In this document: positions 6,531-12,593 of the stretch, piece after piece | How positions within the stretch are numbered: the stretch's first letter is position 1 | How the letters are laid out: each line of letters opens with the position of its first letter | Source: DUVT01 sp041675865 | Lineage (GTDB): Bacteria; Bacillota_I; Bacilli_A; ML615J-28; CAG-698 | Assembly: GCA_041675865.1 (NCBI GenBank) | Contig: JBAYTA010000054.1 | Location: 1-12,593, forward strand | Reading direction: 5' to 3' | DNA: 12,593 nucleotides | The notes under the pieces: model-generated | Database searches by the model: none | What the model was told of the DNA's origin: nothing | What the model saw: the letters and a program-made list of their open reading frames with translations, nothing else | Program-made: the position numbers and the translations under genes

Positions 6531-7925
6531 ATGAAAAAAACAAAACTTATTATTTTTTTATTATTAACTTTTTTAATAGTATTTACTGGGTGTGGATCAA
6601 GCGAACCTAAATTCACTGTTACTTTTTATGATGGTAGTGGTAAGGTGATAAAAACAGAAGAAGTAACTGTTGGCAAAGATGCAACAGCACCTGCTGACCC
6701 TATAATTGAAAACACAGCAGAATTTTCATATGAATTTACAGGTTGGAATAAGGATTATTCAAATGTTCAAGCTGATTTAAAAGTGTATCCTACTTATAAT
6801 CAAACAATTAATAAATATACTTATAAATTCTATGATTATGATGACACTCTTTTAAAAGAAGTAAATACATACTATGGTAGCCTTATTATTCCTCCAGTAT
6901 TAGGTACAAGAGAAGCACCTTTGGGGTCAAGATATGACTTTTTATCATGGGGTAAGGATATTGAAAAGTTAGTAGGTGATATAAGTTTTAAAGCTGAATA
7001 TAAGCTTGTGAAATACAATACTCTAACAATCTATAAAGCAAATTTGGAAGAAGTAAGTGAGCAAGTAATGGTTGATGAAGGAAAACTTCCATCGATGCCA
7101 AGAACACCAAAAATAGAAAGAGCAGATGGTATGTACTATAAGTTTTTAGGTTGGTATACAGGGAAAAGTGATGGTGAATTATTTGATTTCTCTAAACCAA
7201 TAACAAAAGATTCAACAATCTATCCAAGATTTAGTGAAGAACCATTTAAATTAAATGGTAAAGTAATATCCTTACTAGGAGATAGTATAACTACATATTA
7301 TAAACCCGGAAGCCCACTAACGAGTTCCTTCCAGGGACAATACGAATACTATTATCCGAATCCAAATACTGATGTTTTGAACTTTAATCAAACTTGGTGG
7401 TACACAATGTTAAGTAAAACCGAAACAAACCTAGGTTTAAATAATTCTCGAGGTGGAGCAAAGGTTTATAATGGTGGAAATGAAGCTGATATTACAGCAG
7501 GAATGAATTATTCTAGAATAAATGATTTAGGTAAAAATGGTAATCCTGATATCATTGTTATTTATATGGGTACAAATGATTATGTAACCACTGTTACTGA
7601 GAGTGAATTTAGAAATGCGTATAATGTTATGCTTAATCGTATTTATGAAGTATATCCAAATGTTGATGTCTTCATTTCTACAATCCATTCACCAGGAAGT
7701 AATTATGCAGTTAATTTTAGAACTAGATGGATGGCGTTTAATAATATAATTCGAGATATTGCAAATGCAAGAAATATACCATTAATTGAATTTGATAAAG
7801 CAATTACAGATGAAAATCATAGTACGAGTACATCAGATGCACTACATCCAAACGCAAGTGGAATGTTACTTTTAGGTAATAGGGCTGCAAAAGACATTAA
7901 AAAATATTATGGTTTAAATGATTAA
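6531..7925 (+). CDS. Lipoprotein with InlB-type repeats and a C-terminal SGNH/GDSL esterase domain
   Basis: This 464-residue surface esterase probably removes acyl groups from a glycan outside the cell. The signal peptide MKKTKLIIFLLLTFLIVFTGC gives lipidated Cys21. The start at 6531 is preferred over the in-frame ATG at 6525 because GAGGG (6520-6524) directly abuts 6525 but lies 6 nt before 6531. Residues ~27-235 carry three InlB/Listeria-Bacteroides-like modules (FTGWNKDYSN; LSWGKDIEK; FLGWYTGKSDGELFDF) that end in 'YP.Y/F'-type strands. The SGNH domain spans ~243-460: block I LLGDSI (nucleophile Ser252), block II NSRGGA (307-310 region), block III YMGTND (Gly347, Asn349), block V SDALHP (Asp436, His439). 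All catalytic residues are present. It is first in the five-gene plus-strand cluster and sits behind a promoter with an operator-like element. The substrate cannot be read from sequence; acetylated polysaccharide is the usual one for such enzymes. Confidence 0.88.
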   Translation: MKKTKLIIFLLLTFLIVFTGCGSSEPKFTVTFYDGSGKVIKTEEVTVGKDATAPADPIIENTAEFSYEFTGWNKDYSNVQADLKVYPTYNQTINKYTYKFYDYDDTLLKEVNTYYGSLIIPPVLGTREAPLGSRYDFLSWGKDIEKLVGDISFKAEYKLVKYNTLTIYKANLEEVSEQVMVDEGKLPSMPRTPKIERADGMYYKFLGWYTGKSDGELFDFSKPITKDSTIYPRFSEEPFKLNGKVISLLGDSITTYYKPGSPLTSSFQGQYEYYYPNPNTDVLNFNQTWWYTMLSKTETNLGLNNSRGGAKVYNGGNEADITAGMNYSRINDLGKNGNPDIIVIYMGTNDYVTTVTESEFRNAYNVMLNRIYEVYPNVDVFISTIHSPGSNYAVNFRTRWMAFNNIIRDIANARNIPLIEFDKAITDENHSTSTSDALHPNASGMLLLGNRAAKDIKKYYGLND

Positions 7926-7956
7926 GTTTATGATTAATATGTGAGAGGATAAAACA

Positions 7957-8892
7957 ATGGATAAATATCTAAAGCCAGTATCTTTATATATGCAAAGTGA
8001 TTATTATGAAAAATGGGATTTATGGCTAGAAGAAGTGAAGTCATTTCCTAAAAAGATTGATATAATCTCTAAAGAAAAAACAACTTATGGTAAAAAAATA
8101 GAGTTTTACTTTGATAGCCTTGGTGATGCGAAAATATATGCAAGTTTATTTTTAAATGAGGCGACTAATAAAAAAGCACCATTAATAGTTTTATATCATG
8201 GTCTTGGTGCAGTAATTCAAACTGCTGGCTATCAAGAAATTTTAAGTTACTGGTTAAATGAAGGATACTCTGTTTTAGGTATGGATTCCAGACTACAAGG
8301 TGGTAAGTCAATTGATAATAATCAGTATGAGTATAAAGAATATGGTTTAAGTGCATATAATGTCCATGATGAATCTATTTACTATAGTAAATATTTGTTT
8401 CAAGATGCGCTAATGCTTCTTGAATTAATAAATGAATTTAAAGAGTTAGACAACAAACCAATTTATGTAACTGGGGGATCTAAAGGTGCAGAGTTAGCAT
8501 TATTTGCTTCTTCAAAGTCAAATAAAGTAGCACTTTGCTTAGCAGATATTCCAAGTGGTTGTTACTTAGTTGGAAGAGTAGAAGGTTCTTATGGAAATTA
8601 TGCCGGATTAAATAAGCTTCTAAGAGATAAACCAATACTAGAGAAACAAATATTTAAAACATTAAGTTATTTTGATATTGTTCATCTTGCAAGAGAAATA
8701 AACTGTCCTGTCCTTGCTTCAGTTGGAAGTATCGATCAAGTTTGTCCTCCTGAGTTTTTCTATCAAGCTTATAGACAAATTCCAGCTTATAAAGAATTTA
8801 TTAAATATGATGGTTATGGTCATGGTGGATATGACAAGGAACACATGGTTAAAAAATTTGAATTTATTAAAAAATATGAGAGTAAATTATGA
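7957..8892 (+). CDS. Acetyl esterase, AXE1/cephalosporin-C deacetylase-like alpha/beta hydrolase
   Basis: This 311-residue cytoplasmic alpha/beta hydrolase is close to the length of the acetylxylan esterase / cephalosporin-C deacetylase family (CE7, AXE1). These remove acetyl groups from short acetylated sugars. Visible landmarks are YHGLG (His81, oxyanion region), MDSRLQGGKS in place of the family's D.RGQG.S, the nucleophile elbow GGSKGAE (Ser175), ADIPSG after it, SVGSIDQVCPP (Asp260) and YDGYGHGG (His289). Together these supply a full Ser-Asp-His triad. There is no signal peptide, so it complements the exported SGNH esterase: one enzyme outside, one inside. AGAGGA at 7944-7949 is 7 nt before the ATG. 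The gene follows the SGNH gene by 31 nt and overlaps the FAD oxidoreductase start by 4 nt, indicating one transcript. It could instead be a general carboxylesterase, but the RxQGG and GGSxG pair favours CE7. Confidence 0.82.
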   Translation: MDKYLKPVSLYMQSDYYEKWDLWLEEVKSFPKKIDIISKEKTTYGKKIEFYFDSLGDAKIYASLFLNEATNKKAPLIVLYHGLGAVIQTAGYQEILSYWLNEGYSVLGMDSRLQGGKSIDNNQYEYKEYGLSAYNVHDESIYYSKYLFQDALMLLELINEFKELDNKPIYVTGGSKGAELALFASSKSNKVALCLADIPSGCYLVGRVEGSYGNYAGLNKLLRDKPILEKQIFKTLSYFDIVHLAREINCPVLASVGSIDQVCPPEFFYQAYRQIPAYKEFIKYDGYGHGGYDKEHMVKKFEFIKKYESKL

Positions 8893-10448
8893 ATATAAAG
8901 AAGTATGATGTAGTCGTAGTAGGCGGGAGTATAGGTGGAGTTTTAGCTTCATTATCTCTATTAAAATCAAATTTAAAAGTTGCTTTGACTGAAGAAACTG
9001 CTTGGATTGGTGGACAATTAACTAATCAAGCAGTTCCAAGTGATGAGCATAAGTGGATTGAAGAATTTGGTTGTACTAGAACTTATCGTGAGTTTAGAAA
9101 TAAAATAAGAGAACATTATAAAAATCATCCTCATTTTAAAGAAGAGGTTTCAAGCAAACCAAACTTTAATCCTGGAGGAGGTTGGGTAAGTAGAATAACA
9201 GCTGAACCTAAAGTTGCCCATAAGATTTTTGAAGAAATGATTAGTGAATATTTAAAAAGTGGTCAACTTGAATTATTTTTAGAAACTAAAGCTATCTCTG
9301 CAGAAGTTGTGGATGATGAAGTTCAGTCTGTTGTTATCCAAAATAATAAAACTGCTGAAAAGTTAACTCTAATTGGAAAGTTCTTTTTGGATGCAACTGA
9401 TGTAGGATCTTTACTGCCACTTACAAATACTGAATATGTAACAGGTGCTGAGAGTAAGGCTGAAACTAATGAGCCACACGCGAAAGAAGTTGCTTGCCCT
9501 CTAGATATGCAACCTGTTACTTGGGTTGCAGCAGTTGAGTTTGCTAAAGGGGAAAATCATGTAATTGAAAAGCCTAAAATGTATGATTATTTTAATTCGC
9601 ATAAGGTTGATATTGGCTGCGATTATAAAGCTCTTAGTTGGGAATACCCTTTGTCTAAAGATGGTGGTATGAGAAGAGCTTCATTATTTGGACATGATGG
9701 TGCCCATTTCTTTAATTATAGAAAAATAATTAATAGTGATTATTTCTTAAATGGTTTTAATAAAAACGATGTTACTTTATTAAACTGGCCTCAAAATGAT
9801 TATACTTTCGGTAATATCTATGAAAGTGAAGATGCAAAAGAACATTTAGAAATGGCTAGAGAATTAACTCTAAGCGTTATTTACTGGCTCCAAACTGAAG
9901 CTCCAAGAGAAGGAGGAAAATTTGGTTATCCAGAAATTAAACTTAGAGGAGATGTTGTTGGTACAAATGACGGACTTGCAATGGCTCCATATATTAGAGA
10001 GTCAAGAAGAATTAAAGCACTCCACACTATTAAGGAACAAGATATTAGTTTAAATAAAAATAAAGTTTTACCAAGAGTATATGATTCTGTTGGAATTGGT
10101 AGTTATCATATTGATATTCATATGACTACTGTTTCAAAGACATTCTTCTTTGAACATTGTTTACCATTTGAAATACCTCTTGGATCGCTTATTCCAATCA
10201 AAACAAAAAATCTACTTCCAGCATGTAAGAATATAGGAACAACTCATATAACAAATGGTTGCTTTAGACTTCATCCTGTTGAATGGAATGTTGGTGAAGT
10301 TGCTGGTTATTTTGCAGCTTATTGTTTAAGATTAAATATGAACCCGCAAGAAGTTTATAAAGATCAAGATTTAATTAAATCTTTCCAGGCTAAACTTATT
10401 CAAGCAGGAATAGAGTTAAGCTGGCCAGAAAATGTGCTTGAACTTTAA
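8889..10448 (+). CDS. FAD-dependent oxidoreductase, PF12831 (FAD_oxidored) family
   Basis: This 519-residue cytoplasmic flavoprotein has an N-terminal Rossmann motif, DVVVVGGSIGGVLASL (residues ~7-22), with Ser at the second glycine of GxGxxG. It is followed by the acidic strand end TEE (34-36) and the family's WIGGQLTNQAVPSDEH segment (39-54). FFLDATDVGSLLPL marks the second dinucleotide-fold strand. The C-terminal FAD-closing part reads NLLPACKNIGTTHITNGC then RLHPVEWNVGEVAGYFAAY, as in PF12831 proteins. These are common in carbohydrate loci of Bacteroidetes, Firmicutes and Planctomycetes but mostly lack a proven reaction. A sugar hydroxyl or lactol oxidation would fit this context (inference). 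The ATG overlaps the preceding stop (ATGA, 8889-8892) with only a weak Shine-Dalgarno, so translational coupling is likely. No terminator follows, and transcription probably continues into the GH84-like gene. Confidence 0.83.
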   Translation: MNIKKYDVVVVGGSIGGVLASLSLLKSNLKVALTEETAWIGGQLTNQAVPSDEHKWIEEFGCTRTYREFRNKIREHYKNHPHFKEEVSSKPNFNPGGGWVSRITAEPKVAHKIFEEMISEYLKSGQLELFLETKAISAEVVDDEVQSVVIQNNKTAEKLTLIGKFFLDATDVGSLLPLTNTEYVTGAESKAETNEPHAKEVACPLDMQPVTWVAAVEFAKGENHVIEKPKMYDYFNSHKVDIGCDYKALSWEYPLSKDGGMRRASLFGHDGAHFFNYRKIINSDYFLNGFNKNDVTLLNWPQNDYTFGNIYESEDAKEHLEMARELTLSVIYWLQTEAPREGGKFGYPEIKLRGDVVGTNDGLAMAPYIRESRRIKALHTIKEQDISLNKNKVLPRVYDSVGIGSYHIDIHMTTVSKTFFFEHCLPFEIPLGSLIPIKTKNLLPACKNIGTTHITNGCFRLHPVEWNVGEVAGYFAAYCLRLNMNPQEVYKDQDLIKSFQAKLIQAGIELSWPENVLEL

Positions 10449-10472
10449 ATTTATTTTCAAAAAACGATTAAG

Positions 10473-10490
10473 TTGACTATACAAGATAAA
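10473..10490 (+). promoter_or_regulatory. Predicted operator, copy 2 (TGACTATACAAGATAAA)
   Basis: 10474-10490 differs from 6490-6506 at one base only, and 14 consecutive bases (10477-10490) are identical. The near-palindrome TTGACTATACAA (10473-10484) covers the -35 hexamer. Copy 1 overlaps a -10 instead, so the likeness is not explained by shared promoter elements. The regulator is unknown. Confidence 0.5.
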
Positions 10491-10501
10491 AAGAGTATAA
10501 T
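10473..10501 (+). promoter_or_regulatory. Internal promoter before the GH84-like gene
   Basis: TTGACT (10473-10478, 5 of 6), a 17-nt spacer, and a perfect TATAAT (10496-10501): the best-matching promoter in the window. The start site would be near 10508, with a 21-nt leader to the ATG at 10529. Its -35 is embedded in the second operator-like element. Confidence 0.7.
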
Positions 10502-10528
10502 AAAGATGAAAAGGCTTTAGGAGAAAAT

Positions 10529-12202
10529 ATGATTAAGCTACCCCTATATATTAAAGACTATTATTTTATGAATAGTTATGTAAGATTTCCAAATAGTTCT
10601 AGATTACCTTTGATTTTTAATTCAAGAACTATTACATTTCAAATGTTTTATGATTATGATGTAATGCTAGATAAATCTAAAATAGACTTAAATGGATTAG
10701 AACCTGCAACTTTATTTGTGAGTTATGATCGTACATTAGAAGAAGATGCTTATCATCTAGAAATAGATTACAAGAAAAATATTAGAATAGCTTCATCAAC
10801 TAGGCGAGGTATCCGCTACGCGCTTAGTCTTTTGGGCAGTTTAATAATCATAAAAGAGAATAATGTATATTTACCAATCATTAAAATAGATGATTATCCA
10901 AGTTTTAAGATTAGAGGAATTATTGAAGGCTTTTATGGTAAACCTTGGACTCATGAAGAAAGACTCGATGAAGTAGATTTAATGAATAAGTATAGATTAA
11001 ATACTTATATTTACGCTCCTAAAGACGATGAATATCATAGAAAATTATGGAGAGAACTATATCCAGAAAAAGAATTAAATCAGCTTTTAGATATTAAAGA
11101 TAAATGTACTTTATTAGATATCGATTTCTTTTATACAATAAGTCCAGGAATAGATTTTGATTATTCTAGTGAAGATAATTTCTTAATGTTATTTAGAAAA
11201 CTAGATCAAGTAATAGATAAAGGTGTAAAATACTTTGGTATTTTAATGGATGATATTGATTATAAGTTAAAGGGTAAAAATAAAGAACGATTTGGTAGAC
11301 CGGGAATTGCCCATGCTTATATAGTTAATAGAGTTAATCGCTATTTAAGTGAAAAAGTATATAAACATAAATTAGTTATGTGTCCGACTGAATATCATCA
11401 AAACCATGATGGTATTTATCGTCACGACTTGGCAAAAGAATTAGACAAGGATGTTGCAATATTCTTTACTGGAGACGCTGTTTGTGCTGAGGTTATTGAT
11501 GAGGCAACTATAAAAAAAGTTAGAGAAGATTTTGATCATCCACTATTTATCTGGGAAAACCATCCTGTTAATGATTTTCTTCCAAGTAGATTATTTACTG
11601 GTCCTATTCAAAATAGAGCAAAAAGGATGAGCAGTTATGTAGACGGCTATATTACGAATCCGATGAATCAATGGTTGGCATCAAAAGTAGGTATTATTTC
11701 AATCGCATATTATGCATGGAACTCATTTGGTTATAATCAAGAGAGTGTCTATGAAGAGATCTTAGAATATGAATTTTCAAATCTTTTACCAGATATAAAA
11801 GTATTCTTTGATGCTTCAAGAGCTACAGTATTAGATCATTACAGAAATAATGAATTTTATTATTTAATTGAAAAAGAAGATTATGAACCAATTCTTAAAT
11901 ACTATGCAAATTTAGAAGTTGCAGTAAATAATTTAAAAGCAAAAAATGATCCATTAATAAAAGAAATTATGTCTTGGCTTGACTGGGCACTAGTTGAAGT
12001 GGAATTAGTTAGAAGTATAATAAATAATGATTATAAAAAAGATAATCTACTAAAAAAATTAGAAGCAAAAGAGCGACTAGGAATTGAGGTTCTTGACTAT
12101 TTAATTAAAGCTAAAAATATTCTTGCCTTAGAAGAATACAAAAATTTAGTTGCTGCACGTCGAGGGAATTTATGGTGGCGTGTTTGGGAGGAAAAGAAAT
12201 GA
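10529..12202 (+). CDS. GH84-like beta-N-acetylglucosaminidase (NAGidase domain), no signal peptide
   Basis: This 557-residue glycosidase is predicted to release terminal beta-N-acetylglucosamine by substrate-assisted catalysis. Residues ~1-125 form the N-terminal GH20b-like alpha/beta domain. The barrel opens with RGIIEGFYGKPWTHEERL (129-146) and NTYIYAPKDDEYHRKLWRE (158-176), nearly the signature of clostridial NagJ and O-GlcNAcases, with Lys165 in the substrate-binding position. Catalytic Asp241-Asp242 lie in ILMDDID. PTEYH (287-290 region), FFTGDAVC, the ENHPVNDF substrate loop (Glu where the family commonly has Asp) and GYITNPMNQWLASK follow. A helical C-terminal part closes the protein. 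Known GH84 enzymes are often secreted and over 1000 residues; this one lacks a signal peptide and accessory modules, so it should act on imported oligosaccharide. AGGAGA (10519-10524) precedes the ATG. The gene has its own promoter with an operator-like element, and its TGA overlaps the DUF4127 start. Hyaluronidase activity is sometimes assigned to this family but is less likely for a cytoplasmic enzyme. Confidence 0.9.
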   Translation: MIKLPLYIKDYYFMNSYVRFPNSSRLPLIFNSRTITFQMFYDYDVMLDKSKIDLNGLEPATLFVSYDRTLEEDAYHLEIDYKKNIRIASSTRRGIRYALSLLGSLIIIKENNVYLPIIKIDDYPSFKIRGIIEGFYGKPWTHEERLDEVDLMNKYRLNTYIYAPKDDEYHRKLWRELYPEKELNQLLDIKDKCTLLDIDFFYTISPGIDFDYSSEDNFLMLFRKLDQVIDKGVKYFGILMDDIDYKLKGKNKERFGRPGIAHAYIVNRVNRYLSEKVYKHKLVMCPTEYHQNHDGIYRHDLAKELDKDVAIFFTGDAVCAEVIDEATIKKVREDFDHPLFIWENHPVNDFLPSRLFTGPIQNRAKRMSSYVDGYITNPMNQWLASKVGIISIAYYAWNSFGYNQESVYEEILEYEFSNLLPDIKVFFDASRATVLDHYRNNEFYYLIEKEDYEPILKYYANLEVAVNNLKAKNDPLIKEIMSWLDWALVEVELVRSIINNDYKKDNLLKKLEAKERLGIEVLDYLIKAKNILALEEYKNLVAARRGNLWWRVWEEKK

Positions 12203-12593
12203 AGCAAAAGGTAGTATTATTACCTCTTGATGAAAGACCATGTAATTATGAGTTTGGAAGGAAAATATTTAAAGAAACTGATATAGATATTGTTACTTGT
12301 GACTTATCTATTTTAGGAAAGAAGAAAATTCCAGCAAATTTAAAAGCTATAGATGAATTTTTAAGTAAAGAAACACTAGATGCTTACGGATTAGTAGTAA
12401 GTATGGATATGCTTCTATATGGTGGAATTGTTCCTTCTCGTCTTCATGTGAAAAATGAAGCTGAACTTATAAATAGGATTCAGATTTTAAGGGAAATAAA
12501 AAAGAATAATCCCAAGATTAAAATATTTGCATTTGATTTAATAATGAGATGCCCGCAATATAGCTCTGATGATGAAGAACCAGACTACTATGC
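12199..12593 (+). CDS. DUF4127 family protein, N-terminal part (cut by window edge)
   Basis: The first 131 residues begin MKQKVVLLPLDERPCNYEF, the characteristic opening of DUF4127 (PF13552: 'PLDdRP.n'). They continue with a DAYGLVVSMDMLLYGGIVPSR segment (family 'D.l.YGGlv.SR') and FAFDLIMRCPQYSS. The function of this family is not established to my knowledge; full members are about 500 residues. No signal peptide is seen, so it is cytoplasmic. The start overlaps the GH84-like gene's stop (ATGA, 12199-12202), and GGGAGG (12186-12191) lies 7 nt upstream. The two proteins are therefore probably made together and act in the same pathway. The conserved Asp/Arg pairs and the setting with glycan enzymes suggest a sugar-active enzyme, but no catalytic mechanism can be read from this fragment. 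Confidence 0.8.
   Translation, partial: MKQKVVLLPLDERPCNYEFGRKIFKETDIDIVTCDLSILGKKKIPANLKAIDEFLSKETLDAYGLVVSMDMLLYGGIVPSRLHVKNEAELINRIQILREIKKNNPKIKIFAFDLIMRCPQYSSDDEEPDYY

Noticed and set aside
8165..8356. 63-codon minus-strand frame inside the esterase gene
   Set aside because: Antisense to the conserved YHGLG and SRLQGG region; no domain or ribosome binding site.
8714..8908. 64-codon plus-strand frame at the esterase / oxidoreductase junction
   Set aside because: Out-of-frame shadow over the esterase C-terminus and its catalytic His; no promoter or Shine-Dalgarno.

Overview
The window is strongly AT-rich, and its genes use the standard bacterial code. TGG encodes Trp throughout, and TGA is a real stop at 8890-8892 and 12200-12202. 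That argues against the Mycoplasma/Spiroplasma code. With the many short lipoprotein signal peptides, Ig-like and InlB-type surface repeats, and an M6-type surface protease, it suggests an Acholeplasma/Izemoplasma-like member of the Mycoplasmatota or another very low-GC Firmicutes relative. This placement is an inference; no rRNA or marker gene is present.

Left part (1-5406). A threonine-aldolase-like gene runs off the left edge on the minus strand. Next is a decayed lipoprotein gene with InlB-type repeats (697-1421): it has a good promoter and Shine-Dalgarno, but lacks a normal start codon and has a -1 frameshift at an A-run. A hairpin terminator separates it from a 995-residue surface lipoprotein (four atrophied-Ig repeats, an OB-fold-like module, an M6-type zinc protease). 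A 7-TM protein of the YwaF/TMEM164 type follows, probably in the same transcript. A bidirectional terminator closes this unit and also serves the convergent DUF4434 gene.

Right part (5409-12593). A minus-strand DUF4434 TIM-barrel gene is divergent from a five-gene plus-strand run. That run encodes a lipoprotein with InlB-type repeats and an SGNH esterase domain, a cytoplasmic acetyl-esterase-like alpha/beta hydrolase, a PF12831-type FAD oxidoreductase, a compact GH84-like beta-N-acetylglucosaminidase without signal peptide, and a DUF4127 protein cut by the right edge. Spacing is tight (31 bp, 4-bp overlap, 80 bp, 4-bp overlap). A near-identical 17-bp element with a TGT-N4-ACA-like core lies over the -10/+1 region of the first promoter and over the -35 of an internal promoter before the GH84 gene. 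This suggests one repressor, possibly GntR-type, controlling both promoters.

The simplest model, which is an inference, is a small catabolic locus for an acylated, amino-sugar-containing glycan. Ester groups would be removed at the cell surface by the SGNH lipoprotein, and the imported fragment processed in the cytoplasm by the second esterase, the FAD enzyme, the GH84 enzyme and the DUF4127 protein. No transporter, sugar kinase or regulator is inside the window. No tRNA, rRNA, CRISPR array, insertion sequence or riboswitch was found.
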